Positions 8,015 to 16,738 are shown, counted from the first letter of the stretch. The stretch is 64,000 nucleotides of DNA from Pseudomonas sp. CHM02 (GCF_000612585.1 NZ_JFCA01000010.1:62001-126000), one strand, 5' to 3'. Numbers and translations: made by a program. The notes: generated by a model not told the origin, from the letters alone.

Positions 8015-8439
8015 CATGCCTGGTTCAAATCGGTTCTGATCTGCGCCGCATCGTCGGCATGCTCGCCGCAACTGCTGTTGAGGCTGACGCTGCCCGTCGC
8101 GCCGATGCTGCGGTATTCCTTGCGCAGTTTCTCCAGTTCTTTACGGTCCAGCCCGTCTAGGCTCAACACGGCATTTTGCGCATCCTTGGACACGCGCAGC
8201 AGCTCATCGATTTTGATATGCAGGATGTCGTTGTCGCGGTTCTGCGTGTTCTGGATCAGGAACACCATCAGGAACGTGATGATGGTGGTCGAGGTATTGA
8301 TGATCAGTTGCCAGGTGTCGTTGTAGTGGAAATACGGCCCGCTCAGGCTCCACGCCAGGATCAACGCCACCGCCGCGTAGAACGTGCGCGGGCTGCCTGC
8401 CCAACGGGACAGGGATTGGGAGACTGCGGAGAATTTCAT
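8014..8439 (-). CDS. Low-affinity iron permease family membrane protein
   Basis: 141 residues. Two hydrophobic helices (about residues 19-35 and 47-63) enclose SGPYFHYNDTWQLIINTSTT, followed by FLIQNTQNRDNDILHIKIDE, the hallmark of the bacterial Fet4-like family. The C-terminal third is charged and probably cytoplasmic. AAAGGA lies upstream of the ATG at 8439. Bacterial members are much smaller than yeast Fet4, and iron transport has not been shown for most, so the name describes the family only. Confidence 0.8.
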   Translation of the reverse strand: MKFSAVSQSLSRWAGSPRTFYAAVALILAWSLSGPYFHYNDTWQLIINTSTTIITFLMVFLIQNTQNRDNDILHIKIDELLRVSKDAQNAVLSLDGLDRKELEKLRKEYRSIGATGSVSLNSSCGEHADDAAQIRTDLNQA

Positions 8440-8554
8440 GACCGTTTTTCCTTTGGAAGGGGGGTAATGAAATAATGGACCGCAGGGAATCTTTGAAATT
8501 TCTTTTTACATTTAGCTGAATGAACAACGGTGTACGTTTTCGTCGTCGGCTACT

Positions 8555-9055
8555 TCAAAAGGCCAATTCCGCCTGGCCCGTGCCCTCCAGCGCGAGCAAA
8601 TACTGCTTGGCTTCCAGCCCCCCGGCAAACCCGGTCAACCCGCCCGATGCGCCGATTACCCGATGGCACGGCGCAATGATCGAAATCGGGTTACGCCCAT
8701 TGGCAGCGCCCACCGCGCGTACCGCTTTCGGGTTACCGATCTGCTGTGCGATCTGGCTGTAGCTGCGGGTCTCGCCGAAAGGAATCGTCAGCAATGCCTG
8801 CCAGACTCGCTTCTGGAAGTCGGTGCCGGAGAAGTCCAGTTCCAGCTCGAACTGGTGGCGGGTACCGGCGAAGTATTCCTGCAACTGGCGTTCGGTTTCC
8901 AGCAGCACCGGGCTGTCATTCGCCTCTCGCAACTCACCCAGGCGCACGCGGTTGGCGCGCTCGGTTTCCCACAGGATGGCGCCGAGTTTGCCGTTGCGCG
9001 CAACCAGCGTGAGTTGGCCGACGGGGGAGGGCATGAGTTTGTATTCGTAGGGCAT
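8555..9055 (-). CDS. ogt: Methylated-DNA--protein-cysteine methyltransferase
   Basis: 166 residues. It repairs O6-methylguanine by irreversible transfer of the methyl group to a cysteine. The acceptor Cys130 lies in IIAPCHRVIG, with FGETRSYSQIAQQIGNPKAV forming the helix-turn-helix that binds the minor groove. The short N-terminal domain and absence of an Ada-type zinc domain make it Ogt-like. AAGGA lies upstream of the ATG at 9055. It is monocistronic, with no ada or alkA neighbour. Confidence 0.92.
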   Translation of the reverse strand: MPYEYKLMPSPVGQLTLVARNGKLGAILWETERANRVRLGELREANDSPVLLETERQLQEYFAGTRHQFELELDFSGTDFQKRVWQALLTIPFGETRSYSQIAQQIGNPKAVRAVGAANGRNPISIIAPCHRVIGASGGLTGFAGGLEAKQYLLALEGTGQAELAF

Positions 9056-9142
9056 GGGCCTGATCCTTGACGCTGTATGGCGTCACTGTCCGTGTTGTAA
9101 ACCGTGGGGGAACCCTGTTTCTTGCGATGGAGTTCCACGCGG

Positions 9143-9469
9143 CTAAAAACGCCAGTGAATCCAATTGCCCGACCCATAGACCCAGGAGACCTGGAAGATA
9201 AACCAGACTATCGAGGGCGTCGACAATGCGACCAGTGAGCCAAGGTTGAGTAGAGCGATGATGGTCGCGCCGATTGTCAGACCTCGACTGGCATGCTGCC
9301 TTGCGTACCACGCGCCATAGATGGACCCGGCAACGGTCGCTATTGATACAAGGCGTCCGAGACCTACGGGGGGCAAGGGTATCAGTGGGGCCAGCAGTGG
9401 AATGATCAGCACCAGCCCCACGACTTTTCTAAAGACCGGCCTCGACGTTTTTTGTCCGCGCGGGAGCAT
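9143..9469 (-). CDS. Small hypothetical membrane protein
   Basis: 108 residues, not recognised. After a basic N-terminus (MLPRGQKTSRPVFRKVVG) there are three hydrophobic segments, near residues 17-33, 38-55 and 65-92, and a short aromatic tail ending WIHWRF. The coding assignment rests on the regular spacing of membrane segments and the absence of a better frame. It sits between ogt and a LysR gene, all leftward, with no sign of a shared role. Confidence 0.5.
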   Translation of the reverse strand: MLPRGQKTSRPVFRKVVGLVLIIPLLAPLIPLPPVGLGRLVSIATVAGSIYGAWYARQHASRGLTIGATIIALLNLGSLVALSTPSIVWFIFQVSWVYGSGNWIHWRF

Positions 9470-9629
9470 TCTGGGTTGTCCTGTTTTTGGGGAAGGCGTA
9501 TCCCATAGTGATAGGCGAATATTCTTATTCCTGTAGGGATAGGCTTAATCAATGTTCCTGCTGAAGCACTTTCAGCGCTGCCGACGCCAGGAACCCGGAA
9601 CGGCTTTTTTCTTCCGGGTGGTGCAGTAC

Positions 9630-10517
9630 CTATTCATCGATCTGTGCAATGACGGCGAGAAACTCATCAACCAGCACACTTTTTGTTTCAGTCCGGGTCA
9701 GCACCAACAACTGCGCGCACGCATCCCCCTCCACCAACGGCCGGTACGTCACGCCTTTATTCATCAGGCTCTGCGTACACGCCGGCACCAACGCCACCCC
9801 TTGCCCGGCCGCCACCAGCGCAATGATCGATGTGATCTGCCGCCCAGTCGGCCCTGGGCGTAATGGCTGGCCGTGGTGGCGGTAGAGCTGTTCGATGGAC
9901 TGGTTGAGCCCCGAGCCATAATCGGCTGGAAACAGAATCAACGGGTAGGCACTGAGCTGCGCCAGGTTGACGCTGGGCTGATTGGCCAGCGGGCTGTCGC
10001 TGGAAACGGCGGCCACCAAGCGCTCTTCGCCCAGGGACAGCGCATGCACCTCTTCGCCCTTTGGCAGCAGTCGACTTAGCCCGATATCCAGCCGCCCGTC
10101 CGCAACTTGCGCGCCCAGGCTGCCGGAGGCGCATTCCACCAGGGTCAACTGCACGTCGGGAAAGCGCTGGGCAAACGCCTGGATCGCCTGGCTGAATAGA
10201 TCTGACAGCGCGATCGAACTGACATATCCCAACGCAAGCTGCCCGGCGGTGCCTGCCGCCAGCTTCCCGGCGATCACCTGCGCCAATTCCACCTGCTCCA
10301 GCACGCCGCGAGCGTAGGGCAGGAATGACCGGCCTTGGGCGGTGAGGGTGACGGTGCGGCTGGTGCGGTCAAACAGCTTGAAGCCCAACTCAGTCTCGAG
10401 CGCCGAGATCTGCCGCGTCAGCGGCGGCTGCGCCAGGTGCAGGCGAATGGCCGCGCGGCCGAAGTGCAGTTCTTCGGCGACGGTCAGAAAGTAACGCAGC
10501 TTGCGTAGGTCGAGCAT
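9630..10517 (-). CDS. LysR-family transcriptional regulator (CbbR/CatR-like)
   Basis: 295 residues. The N-terminus LRKLRYFLTVAEELHFGRAA and LAQPPLTRQISALETELGFK is the form seen in LysR regulators of the BenM/CatM type. The effector domain follows. It is divergent from two MFS transporter genes, the first starting 95 bases away, and is the probable regulator of that exporter pair. The ATG at 10517 is at the natural family start. Confidence 0.87.
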   Translation of the reverse strand: MLDLRKLRYFLTVAEELHFGRAAIRLHLAQPPLTRQISALETELGFKLFDRTSRTVTLTAQGRSFLPYARGVLEQVELAQVIAGKLAAGTAGQLALGYVSSIALSDLFSQAIQAFAQRFPDVQLTLVECASGSLGAQVADGRLDIGLSRLLPKGEEVHALSLGEERLVAAVSSDSPLANQPSVNLAQLSAYPLILFPADYGSGLNQSIEQLYRHHGQPLRPGPTGRQITSIIALVAAGQGVALVPACTQSLMNKGVTYRPLVEGDACAQLLVLTRTETKSVLVDEFLAVIAQIDE

Positions 10518-10612
10518 CCTGATCCTTGGGTATTGATCGGTCCGAAATCGGTATTGGTTCAGGACCCGCCGGCCATTCTATAAAGACCTCACAAAATAAA
10601 ACGAGAGGTTTC

Positions 10613-11776
10613 ATGAAACCGCGCCTGCATTGTGCCCGCCTTGCCCTGTTCCTGTGTGGCTGCGCGGCGTTTCTCAACCTGTATGCCACCCAGAGCATTC
10701 TCCAGACTTTTGCCGCGCAGTTTCATATCAGCGCCAAGACGGCGGGGTGGAGCATCACCGTGACGACGCTGGCCGTGGCGATCACTGCGCCGTTTGTCAG
10801 CCGGCTGACCGGGCGTTTCGAGCAACGCACGGTGATCAGCGTGGCGGCCTTGCTGCTGGCGGTGCCGGCGCTGATGACGGCCTATGCCGACAGCTTCGCC
10901 GAAGTGCTGGTATGGCGGTTTGTCGAAGGGATGTTGATCCCGGTGGTGTTTGCCACCAGCGTGGCCTATATCGGCGGCCGCTGGAGTGGCGGCACGGTGA
11001 CGGAAGTCACCAGCCTGTATGTGGCGGGCACCGTGCTGGGTGGGTTTGCCGGGCGCTTTGTCACGGGGGTGATGACCGAATACGTAGGCTGGCGCGAAGC
11101 CTTTGAATTGCTGGCGGTGCTCAGCCTGATGGTGGGCGGGTTTATCCAGTTCCTGTTGCCGGTCAGTCGTGCGCGCTCGGTGACGGCCCAAACCGCGCTG
11201 TCGGCGGTTTTTCGCAAGCCCTTGCTGGCGGCCTACGCTGTAGGTTTTTGTGTGTTGTTCTCCCAGGTCGCGGCGTTTACCTACGCTGGCTTGTACCTTG
11301 GATTACCGCCATTCAACCTGGGGTCTGCAGCATTGGGCACGCTTTACATGGTGTTCCTGCTGGCGCTGATCGTGATCCCCATCGCCGGTCGCCTCAGCAA
11401 GTCCCGGCCTCACGCCGAACTGCTCAGCGTTGCCGCGCTGCTCGGCATCAGCGGCTCAGCGCTGACGCTGGTGCCCTCGTTGTGGTGCATCGTGGTGGGC
11501 CTGGCCCTCAGTTCCACTGGCGTGTTCCTCGCCCAGGCGGCGGCCAACGCCTTCACTGCCGCTACCGCCGGCGACAACAAAACCGGTGCCGTGGGCGTGT
11601 ACCTCACGTGCTATTACCTGGGCGGCAGTTGCGGTGCGATTGTTCCGGCGTTGATCTGGGAGCGCTGGGGCTGGGCCGGGTGCGTGGCACTGATTATGGC
11701 CTTCCAGATAGTGACTTTGCTGATTGCCTTGACCGGCTGGAAACCCCTTAAACCTGAACTGATCCCGACACCATGA
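10613..11776 (+). CDS. MFS transporter (YnfM/Bcr-type exporter)
   Basis: 387 residues with about twelve membrane segments. The first helix region CGCAAFLNLYATQSILQTFA and the loop FVSRLTGRFEQRTVISVAAL fit the YnfM-like arabinose/drug exporter branch of the major facilitator superfamily. The ATG at 10613 follows ACGAGAGG; an in-frame extension to 10526 crosses the ribosome site. It overlaps the next MFS gene by four bases (ATGA). The substrate is not known; efflux is inferred from the family. Confidence 0.82.
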   Translation: MKPRLHCARLALFLCGCAAFLNLYATQSILQTFAAQFHISAKTAGWSITVTTLAVAITAPFVSRLTGRFEQRTVISVAALLLAVPALMTAYADSFAEVLVWRFVEGMLIPVVFATSVAYIGGRWSGGTVTEVTSLYVAGTVLGGFAGRFVTGVMTEYVGWREAFELLAVLSLMVGGFIQFLLPVSRARSVTAQTALSAVFRKPLLAAYAVGFCVLFSQVAAFTYAGLYLGLPPFNLGSAALGTLYMVFLLALIVIPIAGRLSKSRPHAELLSVAALLGISGSALTLVPSLWCIVVGLALSSTGVFLAQAAANAFTAATAGDNKTGAVGVYLTCYYLGGSCGAIVPALIWERWGWAGCVALIMAFQIVTLLIALTGWKPLKPELIPTP

Positions 11777-12966
11777 ACGACACCGTCGCCGTGCCCGCTC
11801 CCGCATTATCAACCCGTCGCCGCACACTGATCGCCGGCTGTAGCGCCCATGCCGTGCATGATGGCCTTACCGACGTCATCTACGTGTTGCTGCCGATCTG
11901 GCAGTCACAGTTCGCCCTGTCCTACGCCCAGGTCGGACTGTTGCGCGGGGCCTATTCAGGGATGATGGCGGTGTTCCAGCTCATGGCCAGCCGCGCCGCG
12001 AAACGCTGGGGCCGTGTACCGATGCTGGTAGGCGGAACCGCGCTCGCCGGTGCGGCTTATCTAGTGGTGGGGCAAGCCACTGGACTGATGATGTTACTGC
12101 TGGCGCTGTTGCTGGGCGGCTTGGGCGCCAGCACGCAACACCCGCTGGCCTCCTCGATGATCAGCGATGCCTACGAGGACAGTGGCGGCATCAAGCAGGC
12201 CTTGTCCCAGTACAACTTCTCCGGCGACATCGGCAAAACCCTGGTTCCCGGTCTGGTCGGCCTGTTGCTCACGGTCATCAGTTGGCGCGCCAGTGCCACG
12301 TTCCTGGGATTGTTGGGGCTGGCTGCGGCGGGGCTGTTGTGGTGGTTGATTCCCAGCCAGTCGCATGCCTCGGCGACGCGCAAAAAAACCAACTCGCCTA
12401 TCGGCATCGGCTCCGCCGCGGGGCTGCGCGCACTGATCCTCACCGGTACCCTCGACAGCGCCGTGCGCATGGGTTTTCTCACCTTCCTGCCGTTTCTGCT
12501 GCAAGCCAAGGGCGCGGGCACCGCCGGTATTGGCCTGGCCCTGACCCTGCTGTTTATCGGTGGCGCGTTCGGCAAGTTATTGTGCGGCTACCTGGGCGCG
12601 CGCGTCGGCATGATGAGGACGGTGTGGCTGACGGAAAGCAGTACTGCCTTGTTGATCGTCGCTGCGGTGTATTTGCCGCTGACCGGGCTGATGGTGATGT
12701 TGCCGCTGCTGGGGCTGGTGCTCAATGGCACGTCGTCGGTGTTGTACGGCGCCGTGCCTGACCTGGCGGGAGCCGAGAAACGCGAACAGGCGTTTGCCGT
12801 GTTCTACACCGGCACGATTGGTGGCGGGGCGCTGGCGCCCGTGGTGTTCGGTGGCGTGGGGGATACGTTGGGCGTGCCAGTGGCGGTGATGGTGCTGGCG
12901 GGGGTGTTGTGGGTGACGCTGCCGTTGGCGTGGGTGGTGCAGCGGGGGACGCAGAGGGAGGATTGA
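11773..12966 (+). CDS. MFS transporter, fosmidomycin-resistance (Fsr)-like
   Basis: 397 residues. The segments CSAHAVHDGLTDVIYVLLPI and LLGGLGASTQHPLASSMISD are typical of Fsr-type major facilitator exporters, where H-D-G and the ASTQHP loop are conserved. About twelve membrane helices can be drawn. It starts inside the stop of the preceding MFS gene, so both are made from one message and may be controlled by the divergent LysR regulator. Two different MFS exporters in one operon are uncommon. Drug specificity is not predictable. Confidence 0.85.
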   Translation: MNDTVAVPAPALSTRRRTLIAGCSAHAVHDGLTDVIYVLLPIWQSQFALSYAQVGLLRGAYSGMMAVFQLMASRAAKRWGRVPMLVGGTALAGAAYLVVGQATGLMMLLLALLLGGLGASTQHPLASSMISDAYEDSGGIKQALSQYNFSGDIGKTLVPGLVGLLLTVISWRASATFLGLLGLAAAGLLWWLIPSQSHASATRKKTNSPIGIGSAAGLRALILTGTLDSAVRMGFLTFLPFLLQAKGAGTAGIGLALTLLFIGGAFGKLLCGYLGARVGMMRTVWLTESSTALLIVAAVYLPLTGLMVMLPLLGLVLNGTSSVLYGAVPDLAGAEKREQAFAVFYTGTIGGGALAPVVFGGVGDTLGVPVAVMVLAGVLWVTLPLAWVVQRGTQRED

Positions 12967-13077
12967 TTGCCTCTTTTCGTACCGTAAGCTCAGGTCTTTC
13001 CTCCGTTATGTTGTTGGATCCGAGGTTAATGATCCTGGCCATGTACTGGCAGCCTTGCAGCCGAAACATGCACAGCC

Positions 13078-13383
13078 TTAAACGGATGAATCCAGCGTAA
13101 ACGGAATCCGCAATGCGCCAATGGGGCCTTCCCGAACTCCGCACATTTCATCGTGTACGCACTGTTGCATCAGTACGCAGGGAAACGGCGGAACCCGTTG
13201 CAACAGGTCGCGTAAATGCGTGGTGGAGCGGATGCGCAGCGGCTGGTTGTCATCGCCCAGCAACGTCATTTCCACATGATCCAGCCTGACACGCGCGATG
13301 TAGAAGCCACCCTCCAGCGACAGCAGCTGCAGCTCGCGAATTTCTCCTTTTACTGCCAGTTCAGTCAGCCTGTGCAGATTCAT
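13078..13383 (-). CDS. DUF6482-like conserved protein
   Basis: 101 residues. It starts NLHRLTELAVKGEIRELQLL, then SLEGGFYIARV, a middle IRSTTHLRDLLQRVPPFPCV and VHDEMCGVREGPI. This arrangement is familiar as a small conserved pseudomonad protein of the DUF6482 type, with no known biochemical function. There is no signal peptide or membrane segment. It lies 23 bases downstream of the DUF3833 lipoprotein gene on the same strand, so they are probably one operon. Confidence 0.72.
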   Translation of the reverse strand: MNLHRLTELAVKGEIRELQLLSLEGGFYIARVRLDHVEMTLLGDDNQPLRIRSTTHLRDLLQRVPPFPCVLMQQCVHDEMCGVREGPIGALRIPFTLDSSV

Positions 13384-13406
13384 GATTCACCCCCGTTGTG
13401 GGTCAT

Positions 13407-13931
13407 TCACTGGCGACGAAAAAACAGCGTGACCTGGCCCCATTCGACGCCGAACTTGGTCATGCTGGAGCGGTTGATCAGGGTGTCTTCGTCCATCAGG
13501 TACATCCAGTCATCAAAGCTCACCTCGTAGACCGAACCGTCTACCGGCAGGTTGAGTCGGTAGCGCCAACGCAGTGCGTTACCCGCCACTTCGCCAATGG
13601 CCTCGCCGACCACATCACCCGCCCGACCGCGCCAGCGCCCCGGGCCATCGGGTGTCAGCGTCCACACCCGCTGTTGCCGCGTGCCATCGCTGTACAGGAA
13701 GCGTTCGTCGAGGATCAACGCGTTACCTTCGCGTCGGCTGGCGATATTCACTTCAAAGCGCTTGGCCACTTCGCCCGAGCGCTTCTGGAAAATCCCCCAG
13801 GCCTTGACGGGCTTGCTGAAGAACCGCTCCAGGTCCAACTGCGGCTGCTGGCCTGCGTAGTGCTCGACGCCTACGTTGGCGCAACTGCTCAAGCTCAGTA
13901 CCAGTAACAATGAAACCAGTAGACGTATCAT
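13407..13931 (-). CDS. DUF3833 lipoprotein
   Basis: 174 residues. The signal peptide MIRLLVSLLLVLSLSSC ends in a lipobox with lipid-acceptor Cys17, so the mature protein is probably anchored in a membrane. The body, with YAGQQPQLDLERFFSKPVKA and FDDWMYLMDEDTLINRSSMT, is the DUF3833 fold. The role is unknown; family members are often near fatty-acid or stress genes. Two TGTACA palindromes lie about 45-65 bases upstream of the start, a possible regulator site. Confidence 0.85.
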   Translation of the reverse strand: MIRLLVSLLLVLSLSSCANVGVEHYAGQQPQLDLERFFSKPVKAWGIFQKRSGEVAKRFEVNIASRREGNALILDERFLYSDGTRQQRVWTLTPDGPGRWRGRAGDVVGEAIGEVAGNALRWRYRLNLPVDGSVYEVSFDDWMYLMDEDTLINRSSMTKFGVEWGQVTLFFRRQ

Positions 13932-13974
13932 TGCTCGGCTCCGTGATCGTGCGTCAGCGCTTTGGGATTATAGT

Positions 13975-13998
13975 TGTACAAAAATATTAGTTTGTACA
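13975..13998. promoter_or_regulatory. Twin TGTACA palindromes, possible operator
   Basis: TGTACA occurs at 13975-13980 and 13993-13998, separated by an AT-rich 12-base spacer; both copies are preceded by T. Each hexamer is self-complementary. The location upstream of the leftward DUF3833/DUF6482 operon suits a repressor or activator site, but the protein that binds it is not identifiable. Confidence 0.35.
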
Positions 13999-14041
13999 GG
14001 TTTTCTCGGCGCGAATGACAGGGGCCTCAAATCGCAGCCAT

Positions 14042-14073
14042 AAAAAAACCGGCCTCAAAGGACCGGTTTTTTT
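14042..14073. terminator. Rho-independent terminator
   Basis: A GC-rich stem AACCGG / CCGGTT, with further pairing of CC with GG around TCAAA, lies between an A7 run and a T7 run. It is placed to terminate the leftward tRNA-Gly transcript and also works in the other direction. Confidence 0.8.
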
Positions 14074-14119
14074 GTGCATCCCCGCCAAAGAACAACCTGA
14101 CGGGGAGCGCGAATTTGAG

Positions 14120-14193
14120 TGGAGCGGGTAGAGGGAATCGAACCCTCGTCGGAAGCTTGGGAAGCTACTGTTCTACCATTAAACTATACCCGC
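14120..14193 (-). tRNA. tRNA-Gly (anticodon CCC)
   Basis: On the minus strand the gene reads GCGGGTATAGTTTAATGGTA at its 5' end and finishes with an encoded CCA after CTACCCGCT. The acceptor stem pairs GCGGGTA with TACCCGC, the D-loop has TTTAATGGTAG, the anticodon loop is TTCCCAA and the T-loop is GTTCGATTC. The 74 bases and discriminator U match bacterial glycine tRNA. One T-T mismatch is seen in the anticodon stem. Confidence 0.95.
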
Positions 14194-14251
14194 TCAGAGC
14201 GGCTGACTTTGTACCAGATGTTCATCGGGATTTGAAGTTTTTCTTCAAAAA

Positions 14252-14343
14252 TGTGGGTGTTGGCGCTGGCTTGCCTGCGATATGGACACCTCGGTGTGGC
14301 CGTCACACTTCAGTGATGCTATCGCAGGCAAGCCAGCTCCCAC
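14252..14343. repeat. REPIN-like inverted repeat
   Basis: The left arm 14252-14282 contains GCTGGCTTGCCTGCGATA and the right arm 14320-14343 contains its reverse complement TATCGCAGGCAAGCCAGC. They are separated by about 37 bases that include a smaller CACCTCGGTG palindrome. The sequence family differs from that of the element at 1309. It lies downstream of phaG. Confidence 0.75.
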
Positions 14344-14346
14344 GCC

Positions 14347-15231
14347 TCAGATTGCAAACGCATGCTGCGTCTGGCCATGGTGATAACGCAATCGGCTGAC
14401 CTGGCGCTGCGGTTTCAAGAAGCCCACCACCGCGTCCCGACTGTCCCGGCATGCCGCCTTGTGCTCCATGTCCAGGAAATGCCCGGTAGCCTGGATGGTA
14501 CTGAAGCTGCTGTTGGCCACGTGCTGGCCAAACAGCTTGGCATCCTGGGCACTGGTGTACTCGTCCCATTCGCCGTTCAGGAACAGCACCGGAATGTCGA
14601 TCTGCTTGGCGGCCTTGAGGTAGCACAGGCGATCACTGTTCAGCACGTGGCTGATGTGAAAGTGCATCTGCCCATATTCATGTTCGGCCAGGCTGCTCAC
14701 GTGTCGGTAGTTGAAACGCTTGAACAGCGACGGCAGATGTTTGCCGATGGTGCTGTTGACCAGGTGGCCGACGCGGTCGCGGTCGAGGTTGCCCAGGTAG
14801 TAAACGCCGCGTTCCAGGTAGTCGCGCATCGGTGCGTTGATCACTGGGGAGAACGAGCTGATCACTGCTTTTTCCACGCGACGAGGGCGGTGGGCGAGGG
14901 CGACCAGGGCTGCGGCACCGCCCCAGGAAAAGGACAGCACGTGTTCGGCGGCGAAGTGGTCGATGAGTTCCAACAGGATCTGGCCTTCGACTTCCTTCGT
15001 CAGCATCTGCTCATGGCGGTTGTGGATTTTGGAACGGCCCGCGTAGGGCTGATCGTATAAAACCACGTTGAATTGCGGGTACAGGCTTTTCACGGTCTGG
15101 GCGAAGGATGCCGTGGTGGCCATGGAGCCGTTGACCAGGATGATGGTCTTTGCAGCAGCGTCCGCGCGATAGAACTCCGTGTAAACCCGATATTGACCCT
15201 GTATATCCAACACAGCGATTTCTGGCCTCAT
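14347..15231 (-). CDS. phaG: (R)-3-hydroxyacyl-ACP:CoA transacylase-type protein PhaG
   Basis: 294 residues, an alpha/beta hydrolase very similar in wording to PhaG of P. putida from MRPEIAVLDIQGQYRVYTEF through to the C-terminal QHAFAI. PhaG diverts fatty-acid synthesis intermediates (3-hydroxyacyl-ACP) to medium-chain polyhydroxyalkanoate precursors and is related to RhlA. The nucleophile elbow is LSFSWGG with Ser102, and an HX4D motif is present (His195-Asp200). The ATG at 15231 with AGGAG upstream is chosen over an extension to 15279. It stands alone, far from any pha synthase genes, as in P. putida. Confidence 0.88.
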   Translation of the reverse strand: MRPEIAVLDIQGQYRVYTEFYRADAAAKTIILVNGSMATTASFAQTVKSLYPQFNVVLYDQPYAGRSKIHNRHEQMLTKEVEGQILLELIDHFAAEHVLSFSWGGAAALVALAHRPRRVEKAVISSFSPVINAPMRDYLERGVYYLGNLDRDRVGHLVNSTIGKHLPSLFKRFNYRHVSSLAEHEYGQMHFHISHVLNSDRLCYLKAAKQIDIPVLFLNGEWDEYTSAQDAKLFGQHVANSSFSTIQATGHFLDMEHKAACRDSRDAVVGFLKPQRQVSRLRYHHGQTQHAFAI

Positions 15232-15535
15232 GTCGTAAGACTCCTGGCAAGCGGGTAGGGCGCGCAGATCACTCTGCACGAGCTTTGTGACAGGTAGGCA
15301 TACGCCTGGAAAGAGAGGCCCATGTCGATCCGATGACGGCTGGCCGACGGCTGTTGTTATGGCGGGCTGTTTGCCTGAAGGGCCCGTAGATCAAGCGCGG
15401 GCGGGGCAATGTGTTTCTTGGAGGTTATAGGCGACTCGCCAGTCATATTTAAACTGGTGGTCCTGATTCAAGCAGCAGAGCGGGCACGCCGCAAGGCGAT
15501 GAAGCGGTTTTTTGCCATCACCGGCCGAACGGTCG
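15232..15535. other. Intergenic region upstream of phaG
   Basis: About 300 bases between the divergently facing phaG start and the rsuA stop. No convincing reading frame is seen. A short inverted repeat CCAGT-N7-AACTGG lies near 15440. The phaG promoter should lie here, but no clear -35/-10 pair was recognised. Confidence 0.5.
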
Positions 15536-16228
15536 TCAGACCATTCGGATTTCGTCATCGGTCAACGCTCGATACTCACCGGGTGCGAGGGCTGGATCCA
15601 GCACCAAGGGCCCCATGCGCTCGCGATGCAGGCCGATCACCTTGTTATCAAAATGCCCGAACATGCGCTTCACCTGATGATAGCGTCCTTCGACGATGCT
15701 CAACCGTGCGGTTCTCGGCCCCAGCAACACCAACTCGGCGGGTTGGGTGGTCAGGTCCTCGAACGCGAAATACAGGCCCCGTGCGAACGTTGCGGCGTAC
15801 TCTGCGCCGATGTCCTGCTCGGTCTCCACAAGGTAGACCTTAGGCAGTTTGGTCTGCGGCTGCGTCAGGCGTCGCGACCATTGGCCGTCGTTGGTGATCA
15901 GCATCAGACCCGTGGTATTGAAGTCCAGGCGACCGGCAATGTGCAATTCGTCCTTGCCCGGCTCCTCCATTAAATCCAGCACAGTCGGGTGCTGCGGATC
16001 CGCCGTGGCGCTCACGCAACCCTGGGGTTTGTGCAGCATGAAGTAGCGCGCTGGTTTGCCTGCCTGCAGCACGTCATCGTCAACGCATACGCGGCTGAAT
16101 TCCCGCACGTCATGATGGGGATCGCTGACGGTCACACCATCGACCGACACACGCCGCTCAACCAGCAACAGGCGCACTTGCTTGCGATTGAAACGCGGCA
16201 GGTTACTGAGGAAACGATCAACCCGCAT
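15536..16228 (-). CDS. rsuA: 16S rRNA pseudouridine(516) synthase RsuA
   Basis: 230 residues. An N-terminal S4-like RNA-binding domain (MRVDRFLSNLPRFNRKQVRL, then ERRVSVDGV) is followed by the RsuA/RluB/E/F catalytic domain. The catalytic aspartate lies in HIAGRLDFNTTGLMLITNDG, and VEGRYHQVKRMFGHFDNKV is the second conserved motif. It should isomerise U516 in the small ribosomal subunit. Its start overlaps the stop of the upstream CWC gene by one base (TAATG), so the two genes are coupled. Confidence 0.92.
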   Translation of the reverse strand: MRVDRFLSNLPRFNRKQVRLLLVERRVSVDGVTVSDPHHDVREFSRVCVDDDVLQAGKPARYFMLHKPQGCVSATADPQHPTVLDLMEEPGKDELHIAGRLDFNTTGLMLITNDGQWSRRLTQPQTKLPKVYLVETEQDIGAEYAATFARGLYFAFEDLTTQPAELVLLGPRTARLSIVEGRYHQVKRMFGHFDNKVIGLHRERMGPLVLDPALAPGEYRALTDDEIRMV

Positions 16229-16440
16229 TACGTCGGCTCGACCCCGCGCAGTTGCTCATCGACCCGGGCGCAACGCGGGCACAGGCAAGCCTTGTTGCGC
16301 AATTCGTCGGGCAGGGCCTGGAGCACAGCCGGGTCGATGGTGACGCTGTAGCACCAGCACGCCTGGTCGACCGTACGTGGGTCAGCCAGGGAGCAGTCGT
16401 TGCGGGCGCCGCAGGCAGGGCAAAGGGTTGGCGTGGTCAT
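16228..16440 (-). CDS. Small cysteine-rich CWC-family protein
   Basis: 70 residues with eight cysteines in pairs: CPACGARNDC, then ACWCYSV and CLCPRC. This is the pattern of the cysteine-rich CWC proteins common in proteobacteria, probably binding zinc. It is the first gene of a two-gene unit with rsuA, which hints at a link with RNA metabolism, although this is only guilt by association. Confidence 0.82.
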   Translation of the reverse strand: MTTPTLCPACGARNDCSLADPRTVDQACWCYSVTIDPAVLQALPDELRNKACLCPRCARVDEQLRGVEPT

Positions 16441-16738
16441 GGGCAGGTTCGTGCAGGATCGGGCAAGGTTCCGGAGAGTCCCGTGTGCCTTGTACGATAC
16501 AGGGCCGACCCTGCCCAGGCTACTGAGCGCTGGAACTTGCTGGTCTGTTGGTTAAACGGCGTGGCCAGGTGCGACCTCGATAAATTACGTGATCGAAGAC
16601 GTTTGCGCAGATGTATCAAGCTGTTGCAAAAACGCACCAGATTCCGTTTTTGATGTCAGATATTTCGTCATTCAGTGAAAGCTGAATGCCGCCCTCCCGC
16701 GTCGCTGGAGGTGCTCTTCCGCGGTCCAGGAGGCCGCC
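16441..16738. other. Intergenic region before the Tyr-rich lipoprotein gene
   Basis: About 300 bases between divergent genes. No reading frame looks real. A GGAACTT hexamer near 16531 recalls the AlgU -35 element but no matching -10 follows at 16-17 bases, so no promoter is called. Confidence 0.45.

Noticed and set aside
9590..9622. CCCGGAA / TTCCGGG hairpin between the LysR gene and the small membrane-protein gene
   Set aside because: The stem encloses the T-run in its loop and no T-run follows in the leftward direction, so it is not convincing as a terminator.
16528..16560. A possible AlgU promoter before the Tyr-rich lipoprotein
   Set aside because: GGAACTT is present but there is no TCnnA-like -10 at the required distance.
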